DNA from: Murimonas intestini
GTDB lineage: Bacteria; Bacillota; Clostridia; Lachnospirales; Lachnospiraceae
Reading direction: 5' to 3'
Assembly: GCA_003148945.1 (NCBI GenBank)
Contig: QGGY01000003.1
Location: 310,001-374,000, forward strand
DNA length: 64,000 nucleotides
Positions within the stretch are counted from its first letter, which is position 1. Each line of letters begins with the position of its first letter. Position numbers and translations under genes: made by a program. Positions 44,706 through 53,943 of this stretch are shown one piece after another. The notes beneath the pieces are model-generated. The model made no database searches. It was not told the DNA's origin and saw nothing but the letters and a program-made list of their open reading frames with translations.

Positions 44706-46571
44706 ATGGTTTTAGAAAAAATAAATTGTGCAAATGATATTAAAAAGCTGGAAAAGGATGAGCTGCCGGCGCTGGCCGAAGAGATCAGGGAATTTCTGAT
44801 CCACAAGATCAGTGTTTCAGGAGGCCATCTGGCCTCCAACCTGGGAGTTGTGGAGCTTACCATGGCTCTTCATCTGGCTTTTGACCTGCCGGAGGATAAG
44901 ATCATATGGGACGTGGGACACCAGTCTTATACCCATAAGCTTCTGACCGGCAGGAAGGATGGATTTGACCAGCTCCGTAAATACGGGGGGATGAGCGGCT
45001 TTCCAAAGACCAAGGAGAGCCCCTGCGATGTATTTAATACAGGACACAGCTCTACCTCCATTTCAGCAGGCCTTGGCTATGCCAGGGCGCGGGACATCCA
45101 GGGGAAAGACTATTCTGTCATCTCAGTGATCGGCGACGGCTCACTGACAGGCGGCATGGCTTATGAAGCCCTGAATAATGCATCACAGCTGAAAAGTAAT
45201 TTTATCATTGTGTTAAATGACAATAATATGTCTATATCAGAGAATGTGGGCGGTATGTCCACATACCTGGGGGAACTCAGGACAAACGATGTCTATACAG
45301 GACTGAAGACGGGGGTCACGAACGCTCTTACTAAGGTTCCTGTATATGGAGACCGGATCGTTAAACGTATCAGGAAGACGAAGAGCGGCATCAAGCAGCT
45401 CTTTATACCGGGAATGCTTTTTGAAGAGATGGGCATTACCTACTTAGGACCTGTGGACGGGCATAATGTGGCTCAGATGGTGAAAACCTTCAGGGAGGCC
45501 AGCAAGCTAAATGAAGCTGTGCTCGTGCATGTCATAACAAAGAAAGGAAAAGGCTACGCGCCTGCGGAACGGCATCCCGCCAGATTCCATGGGGCCGAGC
45601 CTTTTGAGATAGAGACTGGGATTCCAAAGAATACAAAAAAGAAACCCAGCTATACAGATATATTTTCCACTGTCATGAGGAAGATGGGGGACAGGGAAAA
45701 GGACGTGGTGGCTGTCACTGCGGCCATGCCGGATGGAACAGGCCTGAAAAGGTTCAGGAATATGTTCCCTGAACGTTTCTTTGACGTGGGGATAGCTGAA
45801 GAGCACGCTGTGACCTTTGCAGCAGGGCTGGCCGCAGCAGGTCTGATCCCTGTGGTGGCTGTCTATTCCTCCTTCCTGCAGAGGGCATATGACCAGGTGC
45901 TGCATGACGTATGTATCCAGAACCTGCATGTCATATTTGCTGTTGACAGGGCAGGACTTGTGGGCAGTGACGGTGAGACTCACCAGGGTATCTTTGATCT
46001 CTCCTATCTGTCCAGCATACCTAATATGTGCATTATGGCTCCCAAGAATAAATGGGAGCTGTCAGATATGATGAAATTTGCAGTAAAGTACTCAGGACCT
46101 GTTGCCTTAAGGTACCCGAGAGGAGAGGCATATGACGGCCTGAAGGAATTCAGGGCTCCGGTTGCATATGGGCGCGGGGAAGTCATATACGATGAGAGTG
46201 AGATAGCCATACTGGCTGTCGGCAGTATGGTCAGGACAGCGGAAGAAGTCAGGCAGCAGCTAAAGGAGATGGGATATGCGTGCAGCCTGATCAATGCCAG
46301 GTTTGTGAAACCTATTGACGAAGAACTTATTCTTGAAATAGAGAGAGATCACTGCCTTATCGTCACACTGGAAGAAAATGTAAAAAGCGGAGGCTTTGGT
46401 GAAAAGGTTCTTGATTATCTGAACCAGGCCGGAAGCCATGCGAAGGTTTTGAATATAGCACTGCCTGATGACTATGTGGAACATGGGAATGTGGATGTGC
46501 TCAAGCAGGAGGTCGGGATTGATGCCGGCTCTGTTCTGAAGAAAATTGTAGCAGCTTATATAGGGCTGTAG
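44706..46571 (+). CDS. dxs: 1-deoxy-D-xylulose-5-phosphate synthase
   Basis: Thiamine-diphosphate enzyme of 621 residues making DXP from pyruvate and glyceraldehyde-3-phosphate, the first step of the MEP isoprenoid pathway. The TPP motif GDGSLTGGMAYEALNN is followed by the transketolase-like region VDRAGLVGSDGETHQG and a C-terminal domain with SLINARFVKPID. It follows ispA by 11 bp, so isoprenoid genes are co-transcribed. Confidence 0.96.
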   Translation: MVLEKINCANDIKKLEKDELPALAEEIREFLIHKISVSGGHLASNLGVVELTMALHLAFDLPEDKIIWDVGHQSYTHKLLTGRKDGFDQLRKYGGMSGFPKTKESPCDVFNTGHSSTSISAGLGYARARDIQGKDYSVISVIGDGSLTGGMAYEALNNASQLKSNFIIVLNDNNMSISENVGGMSTYLGELRTNDVYTGLKTGVTNALTKVPVYGDRIVKRIRKTKSGIKQLFIPGMLFEEMGITYLGPVDGHNVAQMVKTFREASKLNEAVLVHVITKKGKGYAPAERHPARFHGAEPFEIETGIPKNTKKKPSYTDIFSTVMRKMGDREKDVVAVTAAMPDGTGLKRFRNMFPERFFDVGIAEEHAVTFAAGLAAAGLIPVVAVYSSFLQRAYDQVLHDVCIQNLHVIFAVDRAGLVGSDGETHQGIFDLSYLSSIPNMCIMAPKNKWELSDMMKFAVKYSGPVALRYPRGEAYDGLKEFRAPVAYGRGEVIYDESEIAILAVGSMVRTAEEVRQQLKEMGYACSLINARFVKPIDEELILEIERDHCLIVTLEENVKSGGFGEKVLDYLNQAGSHAKVLNIALPDDYVEHGNVDVLKQEVGIDAGSVLKKIVAAYIGL

Positions 46572-46618
46572 ACGCCTGAAGGCATAATGCCGCAGAGCGG
46601 AGGACAGGAGAAGACAGG

Positions 46619-47425
46619 ATGAAGGAACGATTAGATATTTTGCTGGTACAGAGGAATCTTGCCGCATCCAGAGAAAAGGCCAAGGCAGTTATTATGGCCG
46701 GCAGCGTATATGTGAATGGACAGAAGGAAGACAAAGCAGGCTCTATGTTTGATGAAAAGGTCCAGATCGAAGTGAGGGGCAGCACCCTTAAGTATGTAAG
46801 CCGGGGAGGGCTGAAGCTGGAGAAGGCCATGAGCCATTTCGATGTCTCACTGGAGGGTAAGGTGTGCATGGATGTGGGTTCCTCAACAGGGGGCTTTACC
46901 GACTGTATGCTGCAGAACGGCGCGGTTAAGGTGTACGCCATTGATGTGGGACATGGACAGCTGGACTGGAAGCTGCGCCAGGATGAAAGGGTAGTCTGCA
47001 TGGAAAAAACGAATATCCGGTATGTGACACCGGCGGATATCCGGGAGCCTGCAGAATTTTCATCCATTGATGTCTCTTTTATTTCTCTGACAAAGGTGCT
47101 TCTGCCTGTCAGGGAGCTGCTGTCCGGGGACGGGCAGATCGTGTGCCTGATCAAGCCCCAGTTTGAGGCGGGCAGGGAAAAGGTCGGAAAAAAAGGCGTA
47201 GTGCGCGACCCGGCAGTACATAGGGAAGTGATAGAGAAAGTAGTCAGCTATGCCTCCTCCATTTCATTAAAGCCGCTCCATCTGGAATACTCCCCTATCA
47301 AGGGACCGGAGGGGAATATTGAATATCTCCTGCATTTGCAAAAAGAGGAAGAGGGGAGTGCGGCAGAAGCGGCGCTGCTTGATATCGCTGCTGTAGTGGA
47401 AGCCGCACATGCCTCGTTAGACTGA
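46619..47425 (+). CDS. tlyA: TlyA family rRNA 2'-O-methyltransferase
   Basis: Protein of 268 residues with an N-terminal S4 RNA-binding domain (RLDILLVQRNLAASREKAKA) and a Rossmann methyltransferase domain (MDVGSSTGGFTDCMLQNGA, then VSFISLTKVLLPV). TlyA proteins methylate ribosomal cytidines; some were named hemolysins. The operon position between dxs and nadK is usual in clostridia. Confidence 0.93.
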   Translation: MKERLDILLVQRNLAASREKAKAVIMAGSVYVNGQKEDKAGSMFDEKVQIEVRGSTLKYVSRGGLKLEKAMSHFDVSLEGKVCMDVGSSTGGFTDCMLQNGAVKVYAIDVGHGQLDWKLRQDERVVCMEKTNIRYVTPADIREPAEFSSIDVSFISLTKVLLPVRELLSGDGQIVCLIKPQFEAGREKVGKKGVVRDPAVHREVIEKVVSYASSISLKPLHLEYSPIKGPEGNIEYLLHLQKEEEGSAAEAALLDIAAVVEAAHASLD

Positions 47426-47440
47426 CGGGTGGATGGGACT

Positions 47441-48304
47441 ATGGAAAAATTCTATATTATTACAAATGAGCTGAAGGACCCGGGTCTTGAGACTACAAGG
47501 TTTGTGCAGGAATACCTTCAGAAGAGAGGGAAAATATGTGTCGTCAGGGAAAAGCAGGATGAAACAGTTCCTCACTCCTACAAGTATACGGATGCATCCC
47601 TTGTCCCTGAGGATGTGGACTGCATCCTTGTACTGGGAGGGGATGGGACTCTTCTGCAGGCGTCCAGGGATCTGGTGGAGAGGGAACTCCCAATGCTGGG
47701 GGTGAATCTGGGGACACTGGGATATCTGGCCGAGATCGACAAGTCGGGCATCAGGCCTGCGCTGGACAGGCTGATTGAAGATCAGTACAATATAGGAAGA
47801 CGGATGATGATAAAAGGCGTAGCCATCCATAAGAATAAACAGATCATGTCAGATATCGCGCTGAATGATATTGTGATAGGCAGGTATGGAAGGCTGCGTG
47901 TGATTGATTTTAATATCTATGTAAATCAGGAATTTCTCAATTCGTACAGTGCGGACGGAGTGATCATCTCTACGCCCACAGGGTCTACAGGCTACAGCCT
48001 GTCGGCGGGAGGCCCCATCGTCTCACCGGAGGCATCCCTCATCATGATCACACCCATAGCGCCCCATACGCTTAATACCAGGAGCATTGTTCTTCCGGAT
48101 GATGCAGAGATCACGATAGAGGTGGGCGCAGGGCACAGCACGCCCCAGGAGGGAGCCGAGGCCAGCTTTGACGGGGACTCTACTGTAAGGCTGGAATGCG
48201 GGGACCAGATCGTGGTCACCAAGTCAGAGCGCTATGCCAGAATGGTGAAGATCAACCAGGTCAGCTTTTTGGAAGTGCTGCGCAAAAAGATGAGCGAGCA
48301 GTGA
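47441..48304 (+). CDS. nadK: NAD kinase
   Basis: ATP-dependent NAD kinase of 287 residues producing NADP. The signature GGDGT is at 66-70, then NDIVIGR and TPTGSTGYSLSAGGPIV. The ATG at 47441 is preferred over a GTG at 47429 because the GGGTGGATGGG ribosome site lies between them. Confidence 0.94.
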   Translation: MEKFYIITNELKDPGLETTRFVQEYLQKRGKICVVREKQDETVPHSYKYTDASLVPEDVDCILVLGGDGTLLQASRDLVERELPMLGVNLGTLGYLAEIDKSGIRPALDRLIEDQYNIGRRMMIKGVAIHKNKQIMSDIALNDIVIGRYGRLRVIDFNIYVNQEFLNSYSADGVIISTPTGSTGYSLSAGGPIVSPEASLIMITPIAPHTLNTRSIVLPDDAEITIEVGAGHSTPQEGAEASFDGDSTVRLECGDQIVVTKSERYARMVKINQVSFLEVLRKKMSEQ

Positions 48305-48317
48305 GGAGGTAAGCAGG

Positions 48318-48770
48318 ATGAAGATAGCAAGACATGCAAAAATCGTTGACTTGATCAATAAATACGATATAGAGACGCAGGAAGAGCTGGCAGAGAGGCT
48401 GAATGCCGAGGGCTTTAGCGTGACACAGGCTACAGTGTCCAGAGATATAAGGGAACTGAAGCTGACAAAGATCGCAGTCAATGGCGGGAGACAAAAGTAT
48501 GCTGTTATGAGCCCTCAGAGCGCTGCCATGGATGAGAAATACCTGAGAGTCTTAAAAGACGGGTTTTTATCCATGGATATGGCACAGAATATTCTTGTGG
48601 TGAAGACTGTATCTGGGATGGCCATGGCGGTGGCAGCCGCGCTGGATTCCATGCACTGGCCGGAGATCGCAGGCTGTATCGCAGGAGATGATACAATCAT
48701 GTGTGCCATCAGAAGTGCAGATGACACCCTGCTTGTGATGGATAAGATCAATAAGATCTTGGAGAGTTAA
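48318..48770 (+). CDS. argR: Arginine repressor
   Basis: Arginine-responsive repressor of 150 residues. The winged-helix N-terminus has QEELAERLNAEGFSVTQATVSRDI, and the C-terminal hexamerisation and arginine-binding domain has GCIAGDDTIMCAIRS. GAGGTAAG precedes the ATG. It is a standard member of the clostridial recN cluster; the only carbamate-related gene in the window is the distant arcC-like gene. Confidence 0.95.
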   Translation: MKIARHAKIVDLINKYDIETQEELAERLNAEGFSVTQATVSRDIRELKLTKIAVNGGRQKYAVMSPQSAAMDEKYLRVLKDGFLSMDMAQNILVVKTVSGMAMAVAAALDSMHWPEIAGCIAGDDTIMCAIRSADDTLLVMDKINKILES

Positions 48771-48845
48771 AGTTTTTCAGGGAATATTGGGATGCCGGCG
48801 TGCTTGTGCGGCGGCAGATTGCGCGGGAGAGAGTGCAGGTAAAAT

Positions 48846-50525
48846 ATGTTAGTAAATGTACATGTAAAAAATATGGCTCTGATACAGGAGGCGGATGTGG
48901 ACTTCGGCAGGGGTCTCAACATCCTGACAGGTGAGACAGGAGCAGGAAAGTCCATTATCATAGGTGCAGTAAATGTGGCGCTGGGGATGAGAGGCTTTAA
49001 AGGATTCGCCAGGGAAGACGCAGATACGGCTCTCGTGGAGCTTGTGTTTTCTGTGGAAAAGGAAGAACAGGCGGAGAAGATCAAGGCCTTTGATATTCCA
49101 GTTGAGGATGGGCTTGTCATTTTGTCAAGAAGGATGACTGGAAACAGAAGCATCAGCAAGGTGAACGGGGAGACAGTGCCTGTGAGCACGATCAGGCAGA
49201 TAGCGGAGATCCTCATTGACATACACGGGCAGCATGAGCACCAGTCGCTGCTCCATGCTTCAAAGCATCTGGAGATCCTTGATGAGTTTGCAAGGGATGA
49301 ACTAAGGCCCATGAAGCAGAAAGCTGCTGCGCTCTACCAGGATTATCTCGGGCTTGGCAGGGAGCTGGAAGAGAACAGGATCGACGCGGGACAGAAGCAG
49401 AAGGAGATGGATTTCCTGAATTTTGAGATTCAGGAGATTGAAAATGCTGCCCTTAAACTAAATGAGGATACTGAACTGGAGAGCCGCTACAGGAAGCTGT
49501 CAAACGGCAAAAAAATCATGGAGGCCGCATCTCTTTCCTATGAACTGACAGGATATGAAAATGGAGCGGCCGGGGACGGCATCGGCAGGGCTTTAAGAAG
49601 CCTGGGCGGTGTGACCATGTATGACGGCGCTTTGGAGGAGCTGGCGGGCCAGCTTGAAAATCTTGAAAATCTTTTGAATGATTTTAACCGTGATCTGAAA
49701 GACTATATGGGAGAACTAAGTTTTAATGCGGCGGACTTTGACGAGATCGAGCAGAGACTGGATCTGATCAACCGTCTGAAAGCTAAATATGGGGATTCCA
49801 TTGAAGCTATCCTTTCCTATAAAGCAGAAAAAGAAGAGCGGCTTAAAAAATTAGTTGATTATGAACATTATTTTGCCGGGCTTGAGAAAAAATATGCGCT
49901 TGCCAGCGAGCGTCTGCTAAGCTGTGCCGCGGATATGTCAAAGGTGAGAAAAAAGCATGCTAAAATTCTGGAAAAGGCCATATTGGAAGCTCTTATTGAC
50001 TTGAATTTTCTGGATGTCAGATTTGAGATCTCTTTTGGCAGGACGCATAATGTGACGGATCACGGATATGATGAAGTAAATTTTCTTATATCCACCAATC
50101 CGGGCCTGCCGGTACGGCCATTAAAGGATGTGGCGTCCGGCGGTGAACTCTCCAGGATCATGCTGGCTATCAAAAGTGTTCTTGCTGACAGGGACGAGAC
50201 AGATACATTGATCTTTGACGAGATCGATGTGGGCATCAGCGGCCGCACTGCCCAGAAGGTATCTGAAAAAATGGCAGTCATTGCCAGAAAACATCAGATC
50301 ATCTGTATTACTCATCTGGCTCAGATCGCTTCAATGGCAGACAGCCATTATGTGATTGAGAAAAAAGTGGAAGGTAATGCCACGGCTACCAGCATCAGGG
50401 CCTTGTCTGATGATGAGAGCATCGAAGAGCTGGCCAGGATTTTAGGCGGAGCAAAGATCACTGACATCGTAATGCAGAGCGCCAGAGAGATGAAAGAATT
50501 GGCAGTATCGACAAAAAAATACTAG
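48846..50525 (+). CDS. recN: DNA repair protein RecN
   Basis: SMC-like ATPase of 559 residues used in double-strand-break repair. The Walker A motif GETGAGKS is at about 29-36, long coiled-coil arms fill the middle, then signature ASGGELSRIMLAIKS and Walker B DTLIFDEIDVGISG. Starts 75 bp after argR with a modest GCAGG site. Confidence 0.95.
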   Translation: MLVNVHVKNMALIQEADVDFGRGLNILTGETGAGKSIIIGAVNVALGMRGFKGFAREDADTALVELVFSVEKEEQAEKIKAFDIPVEDGLVILSRRMTGNRSISKVNGETVPVSTIRQIAEILIDIHGQHEHQSLLHASKHLEILDEFARDELRPMKQKAAALYQDYLGLGRELEENRIDAGQKQKEMDFLNFEIQEIENAALKLNEDTELESRYRKLSNGKKIMEAASLSYELTGYENGAAGDGIGRALRSLGGVTMYDGALEELAGQLENLENLLNDFNRDLKDYMGELSFNAADFDEIEQRLDLINRLKAKYGDSIEAILSYKAEKEERLKKLVDYEHYFAGLEKKYALASERLLSCAADMSKVRKKHAKILEKAILEALIDLNFLDVRFEISFGRTHNVTDHGYDEVNFLISTNPGLPVRPLKDVASGGELSRIMLAIKSVLADRDETDTLIFDEIDVGISGRTAQKVSEKMAVIARKHQIICITHLAQIASMADSHYVIEKKVEGNATATSIRALSDDESIEELARILGGAKITDIVMQSAREMKELAVSTKKY

Positions 50526-50552
50526 TGTGAAACAACCGTATTTTCACATACT

Positions 50553-50592
50553 AAGGGAGGATGCACCACATGGAGCATTCTCCTTTATTAAT
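50553..50592 (+). terminator. Terminator after recN
   Basis: Twelve-pair stem AAGGGAGGATGC/GCATTCTCCTTT with two G-U pairs and a 10-nt loop, followed by a T-rich tail. ATG codons within it (50561, 50570) could be misread as the spoIVB start because the stem contains GGGAGG. Confidence 0.75.
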
Positions 50593-50614
50593 TTTTGTGA
50601 AAGGATGTGAAGAT

Positions 50615-51826
50615 ATGGAGGAAAAACGCCATTCCCGCCCGCTGCTTAGCATTTTTATCATGCTTGGGCTGATTATTGCGGCAGCAGGCGGTTATTTATT
50701 CCTGCAGAGCCGGATCCCGGACAGCATGACTATGGCCAGAGGCGAGGAAACGGGATTTGAGATTGCCGAGGCAGGAAGCCTGGTCAGGTCTAACATACCT
50801 GAAGGCCAGGTAAAGATAGATAGACCGGATAACTACACTGTACAGTACAGTCTTTTAGGCATCATACCGCTGAAAGAAATGCAGGTAAATGTAGTTGACA
50901 GAAAAGTAGTCTCCCCCAGCGGGATGCCTATTGGAATCTATATGGAGACAAGCGGTGTCCTGGTGGTGGGGACCGGGAAAGTAAACGGGCTTGACGGACT
51001 TGATTATGAACCATCTGAAAATATTTTAAAATCGGGTGATTACATTTTGGCAGTCAATGGGACCTCAATAAAAGGAAAGCAGGAGCTTGTAAAGATGGTA
51101 AATGAGTCTCAGGGCAAAGAGATGACTCTCGATGTGCTCAGGGAGGGAGAGAAAACCACTCTTGCTGTCGCACCTGTGATGACAGGGCCTTCGGAATACA
51201 AACTGGGACTCTGGGTCAGGGACAATACACAGGGAATAGGGACACTTACCTATGTGGATGAGAACGGAAATTATGGAGCCCTGGGCCATGGCATCAGTGA
51301 TGTGGATGCCGGAACACTGCTGTCTTTAAGTTCAGGCAGGCTCTATCATACAGATATCCTTTCAGTAGTAAAAGGGGAAAAAGGATCGCCGGGTGAGCTG
51401 TCGGGCGTGATACACTACCAGGATGACCAGATACTGGGGACTATCACAAAAAATACAGATATGGGCATATTCGGGTGCCTGACATGCAGCCTGAACCAGT
51501 TTACAACAAAAAGCCCGGTGGAAGTGGGATATAAGCAGGAAATTGAGACAGGGCCGGCTACAGTGCTGACTACAGTTGACGGTCATACAAGGGAGTATGG
51601 CATTGAGATCACAAAAATTAATTTAAGCAGCCAGGATGTTAATAAAAGTATGGTCATCAGAGTAACTGATCCGGAACTCCTGGAAAAGACAGGGGGAATC
51701 GTACAGGGCATGTCGGGATCCCCAATACTCCAGAATGGGAGGCTAATCGGTGCAGTGACACATGTATTCATACAGGACAGCACTCAGGGCTACGCTATAT
51801 TTGTTGAGAATATGCTCCAGCAGTAA
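50615..51826 (+). CDS. spoIVB: SpoIVB peptidase
   Basis: Forespore-secreted serine peptidase of 403 residues that triggers pro-sigma-K processing in Bacillus. An N-terminal membrane anchor (about 8-30) is followed by a PDZ domain (about 115-195) with KSGDYILAVNGTSIKG. The SA-clan catalytic domain has GALGHGISD with His near 225 and GMSGSPI with Ser near 369. The start is placed at 50615 (AAAGGATG site), because upstream ATGs lie in the recN terminator. Its usual neighbour spo0A is displaced by 6.9 kb. Confidence 0.94.
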   Translation: MEEKRHSRPLLSIFIMLGLIIAAAGGYLFLQSRIPDSMTMARGEETGFEIAEAGSLVRSNIPEGQVKIDRPDNYTVQYSLLGIIPLKEMQVNVVDRKVVSPSGMPIGIYMETSGVLVVGTGKVNGLDGLDYEPSENILKSGDYILAVNGTSIKGKQELVKMVNESQGKEMTLDVLREGEKTTLAVAPVMTGPSEYKLGLWVRDNTQGIGTLTYVDENGNYGALGHGISDVDAGTLLSLSSGRLYHTDILSVVKGEKGSPGELSGVIHYQDDQILGTITKNTDMGIFGCLTCSLNQFTTKSPVEVGYKQEIETGPATVLTTVDGHTREYGIEITKINLSSQDVNKSMVIRVTDPELLEKTGGIVQGMSGSPILQNGRLIGAVTHVFIQDSTQGYAIFVENMLQQ

Positions 51827-51836
51827 TATGTTTTTG

Positions 51837-51877
51837 ATAGGGATAACACAGATCAGCTTCTGGGTCGTCCCTATTTA
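51837..51877 (+). terminator. Possible terminator after spoIVB
   Basis: ATAGGGA/TCCCTAT stem with inner CAGA/TCTG pairing, followed by only a short T-run. Confidence 0.45.
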
Positions 51878-51986
51878 AAGCTGGTGTACATGCAAGATCT
51901 GCTGAATAGTTATAAACTGCTTTACAAATTCAACATGAAAATTTTACTTAAATTTGATGATACTAGGATTTGTACAATGTAGAATG

Positions 51987-52017
51987 TTAATTTAACAGCA
52001 GGCCGCTGTTAAATTAA
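51987..52017. promoter_or_regulatory. Perfect 13-bp palindrome upstream of the RpiR-type gene
   Basis: TTAATTTAACAGC and its exact reverse complement flank a 5-nt spacer, 66 bp before the regulator start. It looks like an operator or a leader hairpin. Further along, ACTACAAA (52024 region) and TTTGTAGT (52046 region) form a second looser inverted repeat. Confidence 0.5.
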
Positions 52018-52082
52018 TAGTATAACTACAAACCAGTTCCAGATTTTTGTAGTTTTCATCTTGCATTAAAAAAGGAGACAAA

Positions 52083-52964
52083 ATGGCAGAATCAACATTT
52101 TGGAAGGAGAGAGTGAGGCGGGGATATGCTTCACTTCGTCCATCAGAGCAGCATGTTGCGGACTATATGCTTGAACATATGGAAGAATTGAAGAAACTGA
52201 CAATTGGAGCTTTGGCAGACCGGGCACAGGTAAGTGAACCTACTGTGATCCGGTGTGTGCGGGGATTGGGTTTTACCGGCTACAGGGCTTTTAAGCGGGC
52301 ATTGAATGGATTCTTAGATGAAGAAAAAGAAATACTCCAGGTTTTTGATCCTCTGAGTGGGTTTTCACTCCGCTCATGGGATAAGATAGAGGATCTGCCG
52401 CTGAAAACCGTTCATATTGAAACAATGCTGCTGGAGCAGGCGTTAAAAGGGATTGTGGTAAAGAATCTGGAACAGGCCGTTACATATTTAGCAAATGCAA
52501 GGATGATAGATATCTACAGTGTTGAAAATTCCTGTACGCCTGCCTCTGATATTTTGACAAAACTCACATACCTGGGACTTAACTGCCGCATGCACACAGA
52601 CGCGTATCTTCAGCAGATAGCGGCGGCACATCTCACGAAGGAAGATGTGGCAGTTGCATTTTCTCACTCAGGATGTTCAGCAGACACAGTGAAGGCATTA
52701 AAACTGGCACACAGGTCCGGGGCAGTTACGATAGCTGTCTCCGGACGCCAGAATCCGGTCATGAAAAAATATGCGGATATTTTCCTCTGCGCGGGCGGTA
52801 CAGAGTGCTCAATCTATGGGAATGCCATATTTTCAAAAACCTCTGAGATGGCAGTTGTGGATATGCTCTACATGGGTATCATATTAAGTAATTATAAGAG
52901 GTTTTCTCGAAATCTGGACCGCAGCGGAGCGGTGATCGCGGACAGGGAATACACTGAAATATAA
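52083..52964 (+). CDS. RpiR/MurR family transcriptional regulator
   Basis: Regulator of 293 residues. The N-terminal HTH_6 domain has LRPSEQHVADYMLEH and ADRAQVSEPTVIRCVRGLGFTGYRAFKRAL. A SIS domain (about 120-260), usually binding phosphosugars, includes VAFSHSGCSADTVKAL. It sits directly before the phosphonate genes with its own terminator, so it is probably their regulator, perhaps sensing a phosphorylated or phosphonate ligand (inference). AAAAAAGGAG lies before the ATG. Confidence 0.9.
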   Translation: MAESTFWKERVRRGYASLRPSEQHVADYMLEHMEELKKLTIGALADRAQVSEPTVIRCVRGLGFTGYRAFKRALNGFLDEEKEILQVFDPLSGFSLRSWDKIEDLPLKTVHIETMLLEQALKGIVVKNLEQAVTYLANARMIDIYSVENSCTPASDILTKLTYLGLNCRMHTDAYLQQIAAAHLTKEDVAVAFSHSGCSADTVKALKLAHRSGAVTIAVSGRQNPVMKKYADIFLCAGGTECSIYGNAIFSKTSEMAVVDMLYMGIILSNYKRFSRNLDRSGAVIADREYTEI

Positions 52965-52985
52965 TTGAATAGCAGGCGGATCATA

Positions 52986-53033
52986 AGAGAAACAGTTTTG
53001 CAGGTAAAACTACAAAGCTGTTTCTCTTTTTTG
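52986..53033 (+). terminator. Terminator after the RpiR-type gene
   Basis: AGAGAAACAG/CTGTTTCTCT stem followed by six or more Ts. The loop contains another ACTACAAA motif. Confidence 0.88.
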
Positions 53034-53111
53034 ATCTGATTTTACACAGTACTGATAAAAGCTTTACTTCTGCCAGATAGCTGGGGGCTTTCAAAATATG
53101 GTAATCTTTTG

Positions 53112-53119
53112 TTGTCGAA
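53112..53119 (+). promoter_or_regulatory. Consensus 0A box before the phosphonate operon
   Basis: TTGTCGAA, the Spo0A-binding consensus, 48 bp before the ATPase start. One isolated 8-mer, so binding is only suggested. Confidence 0.4.
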
Positions 53120-53166
53120 GCGGCCAAAGAGGCTGCCGATCATAATTAGTAGGAGGAAATAATATT

Positions 53167-53943
53167 ATGTTGGAGCTTAAATATATTGAAAAATCATTTG
53201 ACGGCGTCCAAGTGCTGAAAAATCTATCTTTGCAGGTTGATGACGGAGAGATCATTTCCATACTTGGTCCGTCAGGCTGCGGAAAAACAACGTTACTGAA
53301 TCTTATATTAGGAATACTTGATGCTGATGAAGGACAGATCATTTATAACGGCAATGATATTACAGACACTCCTATGGAGAAAAGGGGATTTAATATTGTA
53401 TTTCAGGACTATGCCCTGTTCCCGAATTTAAATGTACAGCAGAATATTCTGTACGGGCTGCGTAACCGGGCCGGTATATCTACTGAAAAAGAGATAGCCG
53501 AGCTGATAAAGCTGCTTGGATTGGAGGAGCACCTCAATAAACGGATTGAGCAGCTTTCAGGGGGGCAGAAGCAGAGAGTGGCGCTGGCAAGGACTATGGT
53601 CATGAAGCCGCATATCCTTTTACTTGACGAGCCGCTGTCAGCGCTGGACGGTGTTATAAAGGAATCTATAAAAGACCGTATTAAAACAATTGCCCGCGAG
53701 TTTAAGCTGACGACCATCATAGTGACTCATGACCCTGAAGAAGCGCTTACACTTTCAGACAGAGTACTGATCATCAACAACGGTGAGATTTCCCAGTATG
53801 CCCGTCCAAATGAGATCATTAATACTCCATCAAATGATTTTGTCCGGAAATTCATACTGAATCAGCTTGAGATAAAAAGAAATAATATTTATGCTCTGTT
53901 TGGCGGCTTTTCTGCTCCGGCTGTTATGGGGTATACAGTATGA
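53167..53943 (+). CDS. ABC transporter ATP-binding protein, probably for 2-aminoethylphosphonate
   Basis: ATPase of 258 residues: Walker A GPSGCGKT (34-41), signature LSGGQKQR near 130, Walker B LLLDEP near 155, switch His in VTHDPEEAL. It belongs to the spermidine/iron/AEP importer group. AGGAGG precedes the ATG. The permease gene overlaps its stop by 4 bp, and phnW and phnX follow, so the substrate is inferred to be 2-aminoethylphosphonate. Confidence 0.9.
   Translation: MLELKYIEKSFDGVQVLKNLSLQVDDGEIISILGPSGCGKTTLLNLILGILDADEGQIIYNGNDITDTPMEKRGFNIVFQDYALFPNLNVQQNILYGLRNRAGISTEKEIAELIKLLGLEEHLNKRIEQLSGGQKQRVALARTMVMKPHILLLDEPLSALDGVIKESIKDRIKTIAREFKLTTIIVTHDPEEALTLSDRVLIINNGEISQYARPNEIINTPSNDFVRKFILNQLEIKRNNIYALFGGFSAPAVMGYTV

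Noticed and set aside
50547-50553. CATACTA resembling a sigma-G -10 before spoIVB
   Set aside because: No matching -35 at the right distance, and the recN terminator lies between it and the gene.
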